Shown here: positions 1-12,900 of the stretch, one piece after another
Layout of the letters: the number at the start of each line of letters is the position of its first letter
Position numbering within the stretch: the stretch's first letter is position 1
Origin: Nemertoderma westbladi
Taxonomy: Eukaryota > Xenacoelomorpha > Nemertodermatida > Nemertodermatidae
Length of the DNA stretch: 64,000 nt
Direction of reading: 5' to 3'
Assembly (NCBI GenBank): GCA_032718475.1
Contig: JAUCBJ010002753.1
Span: forward strand, 28,499-92,498
Made by a program: the position numbers and the translations under genes
The notes under the pieces: generated by a model
The model's database searches: none
What the model was told of the DNA's origin: nothing
Seen by the model: the letters and a program-made list of their open reading frames with translations, nothing else

Positions 1-3000
1 GGTGTTAGCACCAACGTGGCTCGATTCTAAACACAGGTAGGGGTGTTAGCACCAACATGGCTCGATTCTAAAAATAGGTAGAGGTGTTAGCACTACTTGG
101 CTCGATTCTAAACACAGGTAGGGGTGTTAGCACCAACGTGGCTCGATTCTAAACACAGGTAGGGGTGTTAGAACCACGTGGCTCCTTTTTAGCACCACTT
201 AGCTCGATTCTAAACACAGGTAGGTGTGTTAGCACCATTTGGCTCGATTCTAAAAATAGGTAGGGGTGTTAGCACCACGTGGCTCCTTTCTAGCACCACT
301 TGCCTCGATTCTAAATACAGGTAGGGGTGTTAGCACCACTTAGCTCGATTCTAAACACAGGTAGGGGTGTTAGCACCACTTGACTCGATTCTAAACACAG
401 GTAGAGGTGTTAGCACCAACGTGGCTCGATTCTAAACACAGGTAGGGGTGTTAGAACCACGTGGCTCCTTTCTAGCACCACTTGGCTCGATTCTAAACAC
501 AGGTAGGGGTGTTAGCACCAACGTGGCTCGATTCTAAACACAGGTAGGGGTGTTAGAACCACGTGGCTCCTTTCTAGCACCACTTGGCTCGATTATAAAC
601 ACAGGTAGGTGTGTTAGCACCACTTGGCTCGATTCTAAACACAGGTAGGGGTGTTAGCATCAACGTGGCTCGATTCTAAACACAGGTAGGGGTGTTAGCA
701 CCAACATGGCTCGATTCTAAAAATAGGTAGAGGTGTTAGCACCAACGTGGCTCGATTCCAAACACAGGTAGGGGTGTTAGAACCACGTGGCTCCTTTCTA
801 GCACCACTTGGCTCGATTCTAAACACTGGTAGGGGTGTTAGCACCATTTGGCTCGATTCTAAAAATAGGTAGGGGTGTTAGCACCACGTGGCTCCTTTCT
901 AGCACCACTTGGCTCGATTCTAAACACTGGTAGGGGTGTTAGCACCACTTGGCTCGATTCTAAACACAGGTAGGGGTGTTAGCACCAACGTGGCTCGATT
1001 CCAAACACAGGTAGGGGTGTTAGAACCACGTGGCTCCTTTCTAGCACCACTTGGCTCGATTCTAAACACTGGTAGGGGTGTTAGCACCATTTGGCTCGAT
1101 TCTAAAAATAGGTAGGGGTGTTAGAACCACGTGGCTCCTTTCTAGCACCACTTGGCTCGATTCTAAACACTGGTAGGGGTGTTAGCACCATTTGGCTCGA
1201 TTCTAAAAATAGGTAGGGGTGTTAGAACCACGTGGCTCCTTTCTTGCACCACTTGGCTCGATTATAAACACAGGTAGGTGTGTTAGCACCACTTGGCTCG
1301 ATTCTAAACACAGGTAGGGGTGTTAGCATCAACGTGGCTCGATTCTAAACACAGGTAGGGGTGTTAGCACCAACATGGCTCGATTCTAAAAATAGGTAGA
1401 GGTGTTAGCACCAACGTGGCTCGATTCCAAACACAGGTAGGGGTGTTAGAACCACGTGGCTCCTTTCTAGCACCACTTGGCTCGATTCTAAACACTGGTA
1501 GGGGTGTTAGCACCATTTGGCTCGATTCTAAAAATAGGTAGGGGTGTTAGCACCACGTGGCTCCTTTCTAGCACCACTTGGCTCGATTCTAAACACTGGT
1601 AGGGGTGTTAGCACCACTTGGCTCGATTCTAAACACAGGTAGGGGTGTTAGCACCAACGTGGCTCGATTCTAAACACAGGTAGGGGTGTTAGCACCAACA
1701 TGGCTCGATTCTAAAAATAGGTAGAGGTGTTAGCACCACTTGGCTCGATTCTAAACACAGGTAGGGGTGTTAGCACCAACGTGGCTCGATTCTAAACACA
1801 GGTAGGGGTGTTAGCACCACGTGGCTCCCTTCTAGCACCACTTGGCTCGATTCTAAACACAGGTAGGAGTGTTAGCACCACTTGGCTCGATTCTAAACAC
1901 AGGTAGGGGTGTTAGCACCAACGTGGCTCGATTCCAAACACAGGTAGGGGTGTTAGTGTTAGAACCACGTGGCTCCTTTCTAGCACCACTTGGCTCGATT
2001 CTAAACACAGGTAGGGGTATTAGCACCACTTGGCTCGATTCTAAAAATAGGTAGGGGTGTTAGCACCACGTGGCTCCTTTCTAGCACCACTTGGCTCGAT
2101 TCTAAACACTGGTAGGGGTGTTAGCACCACTTGGCTCGATTCTAATCACAGGTAGGGGTGTTAGCACCAACGTGGCTCGATTCTAAACACAGGTAGGGGT
2201 GTTAGCACCAACATGGCTCGATTCTAAAAATAGGTAGAGGTGTTAGCACCACTTGGCTCGATTCTAAACACAGGTAGGGGTGTTAGCACCAACGTGGCTC
2301 GATTCTAAACACAGGTAGGGGTGTTAGCACCACGTGGCTCCTTTCTAGCACCCCTTGGCTCGATTATAAACACAGGTAGGAGTGTTAGCACCACTTGTCT
2401 CGATTCTAAACACAGGTAGGGGTGTTAGCACCAACGTGGCTCGATTCTAAACACAGGTAGGGGTGTTAGAACCACGTGGCTCCTTTCTAGCACCACTTGG
2501 CTCGATTCTAAACACAGGTATGGGTGTTAGCACCACTTGGCTCGATTCTAAAAATAGGTAGGGGTGTTAGCACCAACGTGGCTCGATTCTAAACACAGGT
2601 AGGGGTGTTAGAACCACGTGGCTCCTTTCTAGCACCACTTGGCTTGATTCTAAACACAGGTAGGTGTGTTAGCACCACTTGGCTCGATTCTAAACACAGG
2701 TAGGGGTGTTAGCACCAACGTGGCTCGATTCCAAACACAGGTAGGGGTGTTAGCACCACGTGGCTCCTTTCTAGCACCACTTGGCTCGATTCTAAACACA
2801 GGTAGGGGTGTTAGCACCAACGTGGCTCGATTCTAAACACAGGTAGGGGTGTTAGCACCAACGTGGCTCGATTCTAAACACAGGTAGGGGTGTTAGCACC
2901 ACTTGGCTCGATTCTAAACACAGGTAGGGGTGTTAGCTCCACGTGGCTCCTTTCTAGCACCACTTGGCTCGATTCTAAACACAGGTAGGGGTGTTAGCAC

Positions 3001-3492
3001 CAACGTGGCTCGATTCTAAACACAGGTAGGGGTGTTAGCACCAACGTGGCTCGATTCTAAACACAGGTAGGGGTGTTAGCACCAACGTGGCTCGATTCTA
3101 AACACAGGTAGGGGTGTTAGCACCACTTGGCTCGATTCTAAACACAGGTAGGTGTGTTAGCACCAATGTGGCTCGATTCTAAACACAGGTAGGTGTGTTA
3201 GCACCAACGTGGCTCGATTCTAAGGACAGGTAGGGGTGTTAGCACCACTTGGCTCGATTCTAAACACAGGTAGGTGTGTTAGCACCAACATGGCTCGATT
3301 CTAAACACAGGTAGGTGTGTTAGCACCAACGTGGCTCGATTCTAAACACAGGTAAGGGTGTTAGAACCAAAGTGGCTCGATTCTAAACACAGGTAGGGGT
3401 GTTAGCACCACTTGGCTCGATTCTAAACACAGGTAGGTGTGTTAGCACCAACGTGGCTCGATTCTAAGCAAAGGTGGGGGTGTTAGCACCAA
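1..3492. repeat. Tandem array A, 40-41 bp unit with composite variants
   Basis: About 85 head-to-tail copies of a 40-41 bp unit whose core reads TTAGCACCAACGTGGCTCG followed by ATTCTAAACACAGGTAGGGG. A second unit type carries an extra segment with CACGTGGCTCCTTTCTAG, making a longer composite. Copies differ by a few substitutions. A block around 590-1258 recurs about 669 bp later, so there is higher-order structure. The array begins off the left edge and stops about 245 bp before the first visible exon of the EF-hand gene, so it probably sits in an upstream intron. Each unit holds a CAG|GTAGGG string that resembles a 5' splice site. No coding role is apparent. Confidence 0.95.
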
Positions 3493-3736
3493 TGTGATGT
3501 CACATATCTCCAGTGCCACAACAAATTTTGTAACACTTCCATTGAATCTCAGTTTCTGAGATTATTGTCGAAAATTCATGTTATGTAGTGTGAATTATAA
3601 TCAGAGGTTAATGTGAATTATTTATTAATAATTTTGTTGATAATATGGTTTATTATAAGTGTATAAGCTTAAAACTTCAGTTTATATAATTTCCTAAATA
3701 TTATTTTTTAATAATTAGTAATTATGCGTTAATTAG

Positions 3737-3952
3737 GTATAATGATACATATGACCCTTGTGAACTCGGTGCGGGTCAGGTTCATGAGATGCTCAAATCT
3801 AAAGCTAGAGGGCGCTTCCATGATTTGTCACGTGCGTTCGGAGCACTGGTCGCACGTGATGGTGGTTACATCACGAAGAAACACTTCCAGCGGATGTTGT
3901 GGCAGTTCAACTTGCCTATGACTCCGGGCGAATTCGATAAGCTCTGGAGGCG
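3737..3952 (+). CDS. EF-hand gene exon a (first visible)
   Basis: The acceptor is AATTAG before 3737, with a weak pyrimidine tract, and the donor is GGCG|GTGAGT at 3953. It encodes residues 1-71 of the visible protein, including FHDLSRAFGALVARDGGYI and LPMTPGEFDKLWRR, a degenerate EF-hand followed by the entering helix of the next. It ends with two bases of an Arg codon completed by the next exon. The 5' boundary is the least certain of the set, because the acceptor is poor and the upstream exon is outside the window. Confidence 0.7.
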
Positions 3953-6900
3953 GTGAGTTTAATATGGTTGGCTATTTGAAAATATGTCGCGAAATCTATG
4001 TAATTATTTTACATAATTACAAATAGCCAACCTGCGTCAACGGATTGGTTCTGTGTGCAGGCAGGTAATGCTGCTTGTATCAAGGAATCGTTTGGCCCAG
4101 GCATGGGAGTCTTACAGAGATAATTATGGGCCCTAGATTCGGCATCCATTGTCATTTGTCATTTCCATAGTATTTCCTTACCAGTTTTAATGTGATAATT
4201 TTTTTTTATTATTATTTTAATTTTTTTTTATTTTTTTCTTTCAGTTTGTGATATCTGCAAATTCTTACTCGTCCTATTAACGCTTTACCTTTATATTCTC
4301 TTATATCTTACTGTGGTTTTTAAAATTTAATATTAATTTGTGTAATTTATAGGCCTATTTGGTTTCGTAATATTTTGGTATAATTTAGTGTATTTTAACC
4401 ATTCATCTTTCCTAATATGTTGATTAAAATTTGTGTAATTTAGACAAACGTGTATGAAATTGTGCTGTACACTTTGTGAACTGTATGTATTATTATTATT
4501 TATTCATTTATTAATTCACAACGATTAACAAATACAAAAATTAATACTGACATTATTTTTATTCTTAAATTGTTACTTTTTCGCTCGAATATACTAGTGG
4601 TTAAACGGGATCAGACTCTTCGGGATTTCCGGGATCGGGACCGGGATTATCACTCTCGGGATCCCGATTTTCGGCATCGGGATTCGAATTTTGAATTCGA
4701 TTTTCTTAAAGTTTTCAGTATATTATATTACTGTGTTCGTATAAAACGGATTTTTGGCGAAATTATATCACTTTATTTCATACTGCTGAAATATTTTGTC
4801 TGATAAAATATAATAAAATTTATTTATAGTTGATTACTGGAATCCAGTAATCCGACAATTCGATGTAATCAATAGATTTCTCTTCATCGCGATTCTCTCG
4901 TCCCTTTATTAACCTCGCTGGCGTTCGTTAAATTAAATGCCTCGGGAATAATGAAAAAAAGTTCTACCTTTTTTTTTTTTTTTAATAAAGATTCTTATTT
5001 CCAGTAAAATAATGCAATTTAGCTATCAGCATTAGGAATTATTGTTGAAAGGGAAATTTTGTGAAATAAGATTTTGTATTGCAGGAAAGATTCTTCCCCT
5101 ATTGAACTCTTGATAATTAACCTAGCTCGCTTCGCAAAGACTACATCACAGTGTCAGGGGGAAAATACCCCTTTGTTTTCCGTGTAATAATAACTAATTA
5201 TTTATCTTTTATCTTTCAACGTATAATAGATAAATATCGATGTATTTGGAGAAAGTTTCTCACAATTTTGTTTATCGTTTACTTCATATATTCGCATTTT
5301 GTTTCTCCGTTTAGCTACGATGCGGACGGGGCTGGTAAACTTTCCTTCAAGGCTTTCCAACAGCTCCTCGGGCTGGAGTTCTCGCCTGGGGACAACCACG
5401 GCGTGTCTCGTCGGATAGCCGAAGGTAGTGCGGAGGCGTTCACGGTCCATCTAGCTGGGCAGGAGGAGCGCCAGGAAGGAATGGCGGTCCAACAGATGAG
5501 AGCGACAAGTATACTCACCGCCCGGGAGGTAGAGGAACACCTCAAGTGAGTTGCATATTGTCCTCATATTGTCCTGGACCTTATAGTCTTTATTATCCGC
5601 ACTTTGCGGACACTACAGGGGATATTTTAAAGAAAGAAAATTATGATAATTTTTTTTATCAAACATAATAATTTATTCGTTTAATATTATCGCAGGGATC
5701 GTTTTAGAGATAATTACCAGGACCTCCACGCCGCCTTTAGGAAGGTCGACCTCAATAAAGACGGATTCTTGTCAGTGCAAGAATTCCAGAAAGTTCTCGC
5801 GGATATGAATTACATTATGGATATGGAGACCTTCATCGAATTACTCGAAAGGTATGTTACCGTGCTTTATGCGAACAGCTCTTTGTACACCAGATATTCC
5901 AAGATATTCAATAGTGTTATGGTTATTGTCATGGAACCAGAGGCTCTTGGATTTTATTCTAGAATATATTTTAATAAACACAATTTAGATATTTTCTACA
6001 GTAGGCCTTTCTGATATTCGAATTGCTAATATAATATTAATCACATTGAATCGGTAATAGTTAATTTTAGAGGTTGTTAAATTTATATTTTCAGTCTCGG
6101 ATCATTAATTCAATAATTATCAATTAATTTATCGAGCTGAATTTTTCAGAGTAGATACCTAAGATCCGAGGAATAACATCGAATTCTACACTCATCATCA
6201 TTCTCATCAGTTATATGGCTATAGTACTCTATGCTGATTGCCTGTATATATTTTATAACATATAACATAATAACACTTAGTGTTATATGTCATGAGCAAA
6301 AAGTCTCAAAGACTACTTACTACATTGGTTCAAGGCATTCTAGAACCGTGGAAAATGTCCTAGAACATTGCAAAATATTATAGAACAGTGCTAAATGTTC
6401 TAGAACAGTTCAAAAGCTTCTAGAATAGTGCACAATCTTCTATAGCAGTTCAAAGGGTTCTATATAGTGCCAATTGTTTTATAAAAGTTCAAAAGGTTCT
6501 AGAATAGTGCAAAATGTTCTAGTGCAGGGTAAATGATATTTTTAATTCTATTTATCCGGTTTAGTTTGTATTTATGAATGTGCATGTAGTATATCTACCA
6601 ATTACAAAAAGTAATTACTATTATTATGATGTAGTGCAGGGAGACCTCAAGTGACAATATTATAATATATAAACCACAGTTTTAGCAAGCTTTCACACAC
6701 AGGGCTTCTTCCGGCTAAGAGTACAATAAAATTGAGCACCGAAAAAGCTTGGAAAATCTACGTGAAAGCTAGCTAGAACTGTGGGCTATTTATTTGTAGT
6801 CATTTGAGGTCTCCCCGCATTAGTAATAGTAATCACGATCACACTAGTGGCGAGAGCGGGTCGGTATTTGTATACTGATTACTAAAAGCAGTGTATGAAT

Positions 6901-9900
6901 TCATGGTTTCCTGTGTCACATGTTATTCCTGTAGGACCTAGGCAAGTACTTACTCTGAGTAATTCAACTTTATAAACATTTACTTGATATATTTCACTAT
7001 ACATTTTTGGGATTAATCTGCGATAAGTTTATTCTCAACAGCTGTAACTTTTTGAGTCGGTAAGTTTAGATTTTGCTTGAATTGTGTGACATTATTTCCT
7101 TAACTGGATCTTAAACATTTTATAGGAAAAAGCTCAGTCTGATCAATGAAATCAAACTTTAATAATGTATTACGGTAAATTGTTTATATGTTTTAAATAT
7201 TTTACGGTAAATATTTTAGTCTTATATAGAAATATTTGACCGTTACAGGCTAGGTTTATAGAAACATTTGTCCGTTACAGGCTAGGTTTATAAAAACATT
7301 TGTCCGTTACAGGCTAGGTTTATAGAAACATTTGTCCGTTACAGGCTAGGTTTATAAAAACATTTGTCCGTTACAGGCTAGGTTTATAGAAGCATTTGTC
7401 CATTACATGCTAGGTTTATAGAAACATTTGTCCGTTACAGGCTAGGTTTATAGAAACATTTGTCCATTACAGGCTAGGTTTATAAAGACATTTGTCCGTT
7501 ACAGGCTAGGTTTATAGAAGCATTTGTCCGTTACAGGCTAGGTTTATATAAACATTTGTCCGTTACAGGCTAGGTTTATAGAAACATTTGTCCATTACAG
7601 GCTAGGTTTATAAAGACATTTATCCGTTACAGGCTAGGTTTATAAAAACATTTGTCCGTTACAGGCTAGGTTTATAGAAGCATTTGTCCATTACATGCTA
7701 GGTTTATAGAAACATTTGTCCGTTACAGGCTAGGTTTATAGAAACATTTGTCCATTACAGGCTAGGTTTATAAAGACATTTGTCCGTTACAGGCTAGGTT
7801 TATAGAAGCATTTGTCCGTTACAGGCTAGGTTTATATAAACATTTGTCCGTTACAGGCTAGGTTTATAGAAACATTTGTCCATTACAGGCTAGGTTTATA
7901 AAGACATTTATCCGTTACAGGCTAGGTTTATAGAAACATTTGTCGGTTACAGGCTAGGTTTATATAAACATTTGTCCGTTACAGGCTAGGTTTATAGAAG
8001 CATTTGTCCATTACATGCTAGGTTTATAAAGACATTTGTCCGTTACAGGCTAGGTTTATAGAAACATTTGTCCGTTACAGGCTAGGTTTATATAAACATT
8101 TGTCCGTTACAGGCTAGGTTTATAGAAGCATTTGTCCATTACATGCTAGGTTTATAAAGACATTTGTCCGTTACAGGCTAGGTTTATAGAAACATTTGTC
8201 CGTTACAGGCTAGGTTTATAGAAGCATTTGTCCATTACAGGCTAGGTTTATAGAAGCATTTGTCCATTACATGCTAGGTTTATAAAGACATTTGTCCGTT
8301 ACAGGCTAGGTTTATAGAAACATTTGTCCGTTACAGGCTAGGTTTATAGAAGCATTTGTCCATTACAGGCTAGGTTTATAAAGACATTTGTCCGTTACAG
8401 GCTAGGTTTATAGAAACATTTGTCCGTTACAGGCTAGGTTTATAGAAACATTTGTCCGTTACAGGCTAGGTTTATATAAACATTTGTCCGTTACAGGCTA
8501 GGTTTATAGAAGCATTTGTCCATTACAGGCTAGGTTTATAAAGACATTTGTCCGTTACAGGCTAGGTTTATAGAAACATTTGTCCGTTACAGGCTAGGTT
8601 TATAGAAACATTTGTCCGTTACAGGCTAGGTTTATATAAACATTTGTCCGTTACAGGCTAGGTTTATAGAAACATTTGTCCGTTACAGGCTAGGTTTATA
8701 GAAGCATTTGTCCATTACAGGCTAGGTTTATAAAGACACTTGTCCGTTACAGGCTAGGTTTATAGAAACATTTGTCCGTTACAGGCTAGGTTTATAGAAG
8801 CATTTGTCCATTACAGGCTAGGTTTATAAAGACATTTGTCCGTTACAGGCTAGGTTTATAGAAGCATTTGTCCATTACAGGCTAGGTTTATAAAGACATT
8901 TGTCCGTTACAGGCTAGGTTTATAGAAACATTTATCCGTTACAGGCTAGGTTTATATAAACATTTGTCCGTTACAGGCTAGGTTTATAGAATCATTTATC
9001 CGTTACAGGCTAGGTTTATAGAAACATTTGTCCGTTACAGGCTAGGTTTATATAAACATTTGTCCGTTACAGGCTAGGTTTACCAACAAACGAATCTCGC
9101 TTTTCCTACACTCGTTTTCTGGAGGCTATAGACGAAGGAATGCATCCGCGGTTCAAACGCCAAGCCGTTTTCGCAGAAGGTCCTGAACATTTTGAACATA
9201 TGAGTGTCAGCAATGCGATGGCGAAGCTCGCTGAGAGAACTACGAACAACATGAAAGCTATCGTTTCTGTGAGTTTCCGTTACTTAGTCCCGGACTTATT
9301 GTTTATTGTTCTGAAACGTTATTTGTTTTTTGCTTTCTAGTAATTATTTAGTAGGCTGTGTTCGTTATATTTCTCGCAACAGTAGGAGTCGGTTTACTAG
9401 CGGAGCGCAAAGAGGCAAGTGAAGTAGACAAGAAGTACTTTTATCAACGGGATTTATGTAATTATATTCAAAAATTGAAACATATATTTCCGACTTTCCG
9501 ATGAGGCACTGTTTAAAATAAAATTAATTAAATATAAATAATTTCATTTACAGGTACCGTACAGTGTTTATCGCCAATACTACTGTTTGATATGCTGATT
9601 GATACCGGAACAACAGCACAGTATATATTGTATATGAATCTGAAACTAAAATTTTACAATAGCTGTAGTACCGGTACCTTGGTTCACTTATTGTAATAAT
9701 TTGAGTGTGAGCGGCAGATAAGGGGATATTTTCGACGCAATAAAAATTCATATTAATTCGCCGGATATTAATTTGCCAACATGGGATTTGCGTCCAGTTT
9801 CCCCCCGGACATAAAATATAAACTTTTTTGACGTTGTTGAAACTGACAGAGGTAATAAATGTTTCAACTTTTTAATAAATAATATTAATAATAATGCTTA

Positions 9901-12900
9901 AAATTGGACCTCTTCAATCACATCCCTACTTCATTAGGACTATATACACATAAATTCTCCCTTGGTTTAACACAACTGGTCTGGCCGTTTACTATTTATT
10001 TATTTAGGCTTTCCATTCGTTTGATAAAACTGGAGTGGGACGCGTAAAGGGCCAGGATTTCCGACGAATCCTCGATAACTTCTGTTTCCGTCTCAATGAC
10101 TCCCAATGGAACGGTCTGCTCTCTCATCTACACGTCTTTGACGATCTCACACTCAACTACAACGATTTCCTCGAAACATTTGTGTCTGAAGATTCAGTTG
10201 TAAGTAATCTGTGTAAGAATAGGTATCAGGTAACCCAGAATATATGTTGTAATTCGAGTAAAGTATTGTCGATGTTTAATAATCTAACTCGAGCACTAAG
10301 GCCCCTGATGAACATTATACGATACACCATATATAGTCATCATCAATAAACTAAATACAATTATAGTGAAACTGCACTTAATTCAAAGCATTATTTACAG
10401 GTACATCATTGTGTGCAAATTAGCAGCACTTTGCAGCGTTATGACTCGAGTATATTTATGTACCGAGCGAGCGCAGCGAGGGAGGTTTACATAAATAAAA
10501 AGTGTCTTTAACGCTGAAAAGTGACCTTTGCAAGCAATGATTTATGTAATTTTGTTACATTATGTCAACTTATCAGCGTTCGGTACGCGGAGAAAGTATT
10601 TACTATCATTCATTACCGTTTGGGAATTTAAATTGGGTTCATTATCGTACCTTGTTTTACTTTAATGTAACAAAGTTTAGTAGTCGAACTTTGTTGCACT
10701 TGTTGTGGTTCGAATGGAGGCACAGAATTAGTCCCACGGCTTGGGCACACTCGGACAGCCAAGCCAAGGATGCAGTTTAAGGCTGCATTTAGGCCCCTGA
10801 TCAGGCAGAACTCGGATAATCTGGATGAGCTTATTAATAAGCAGGGTGAGGCCATCTACAATGCCGATGCCAAGAGGCAGGTAATCGCTCAACCTGGTAA
10901 GAAAAGCCAATAAACCATCAATGACCAGGCTGAATCTCTAGCTGACCGCCTCAACGGAAGGGCCCAGGCTGAATCTCCAGCTGACCGCCTCAACGGAAGG
11001 GCCCAGGCTGAATCTCCAGCTGACCGCCTCAACGGAAGGGCCCAGGCTGAATCTCCAGCTGACCGCCTCAACGGAAGGGCCCAGGCTGAATCTCCAGCTG
11101 ACCGCCTCAACGGAAGGGCCCAGGCTGAATCTCCAGCTGACCGCCTCAACGGAAGGGCCCAGGTTGAATCTCCAGCTGACCGCCTCAACGGAAGGGCCAA
11201 GGTTGAATCTCCAGCTGACCGCCTCAACGGAAGGACCCAGGCTGAATCTCCAGCTGACCGCCTCAACGGAAGGGCCCAGGTTGAATCTCCAGCTGACCGC
11301 CTCAACGGTAGGGCCCAGGCTGAATCTCCAGCTGACCGCCTCAACGGAAGGACCCAGGCTGAATCTCCAGCTGACCGCCTCAACGGAAGGGCCCAGGTTG
11401 AATCTCCAGCTGACCGCCTCAACGGAAGGACCCAGGCTGAATCTCCAGCTGACCGCCTCAACGGAAGGGCCCAGGTTGAATCTCCAGCTGACCGCCTCTA
11501 CGGGAGGGTCCAGGCTGAATCTCCAGCTGACCGCCTCAACGGAAGGACCCAGGCTGAATCTCCAGCTGACCGCCTCAACGGAAGGACCCAGGCTGAATCT
11601 CCAGCTGACCGCCTCAACGGAAGGGCCTAGGCTGAATCTCCAGCTGACCGCCTCAACTTAAGGGCCCAGGCTGAATCTCCAGCTGACCGCCTCAACGGAA
11701 GGGCCCAGGCTGAATCTCCAGCTGACCGCCTCAACGGAAGGGCCCAGGCTGAATCTCCAGCTGACCGCCTCAATGGAAGGGCCACTTTGAGAAGCTCCTA
11801 AACAATTATTGCCTGATAACTTTGTGATACATTGTCTGCTTATGTCTGTACTCCCAAATATTCCCATTGGCGACATCTCCTTTGCTGAAGTCAAGGCTGC
11901 TTCGAAGAGCATCAACACCAATTGTGCCAGTGGATTAGATTACGTATATCCTGAGGTCTTTAAAATACCTGATATAGCGAGTATAGATATAACTAAGAGA
12001 GTCCCACAAGAAATGAAAACAAATAAGTTGGTGCCAGTTCTCAAGAAGGGCAACCTAACACTCTATGGTTCTTTTCGGGGAATCTCGTCGATCTCGATTG
12101 CTGCAAAGCTATACAATATAATTCTATTAAATCGCATCAGGGATCCCATTGGGAGACTGCTCCGTGGAAATCGGAATGGGTTCCGTAAAGGTCGTGGGAC
12201 CATGGAGCCCATTTAGGGAAGGATAATTGAAGAGTTATTTGAAGAAAAAGAAAGATAAACAGACATCTGGTTGCTATGTTTGGTGAATTCTTCAAGGCCT
12301 TAGATTTTCGATTAAGTTTCTCGCTCACGTATGTTCATCATACTTGATTATATGGGATTCCTGGGAAAATTATTGCTACTCTATCAGAACACTACAATAA
12401 TGGTTCTACTATGGCATCTGATTAGTATCAAAGCCCAATATTTTTAAACATATTGAATTTTCATCACATAAATTCAATCAATATTGTGCAATTATTGATT
12501 CAATATTGAATTAATGTGTTGGCAGGTTGGGCAAATATTGAATCAATATGTTAACATGGTGGCGGGTCTGTCAATTACCGACCGAACCTGGGAAAGGACG
12601 AGTTGAAATAAGGTGAACATTGGAACATCCGACCGACCAGGCTAGCAGTAAGAAAAAGCCACAAAATAATATCGTACCAAAATCCCATCTTGACGTAGTG
12701 GTTAAATCATATATCTTTAATTCACATATCTCCCCGGAGGTCGTGAGTTCGATCCCCGTATGGGGGCCAGGGTAGTTTTCGTACGAATGCTTTAAAGGTA
12801 CTAACCAGGGAGCATCTTTGTATTGCATCCTTAAATGGTAGCTAAATGAGTACTGGAGTTTCCTCTTGGGAGTATAGTTCTGGGGGGACCGCACTGGAAA

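Noticed and set aside
4570-4803. 77-codon ORF with RDRDRD repeats
   Set aside because: Comes from a CGGGATCGGG low-complexity stretch in an interspersed repeat within an intron.
7224-9082. CRISPR-like array of repeats
   Set aside because: Units are contiguous tandem copies without unique spacers, in a eukaryotic intron.
10889-11461. 190-codon - strand ORF with RRSAGDSAWALPL repeats
   Set aside because: Antisense shadow of the 39-bp minisatellite, whose sense frame matches the retroelement linker.
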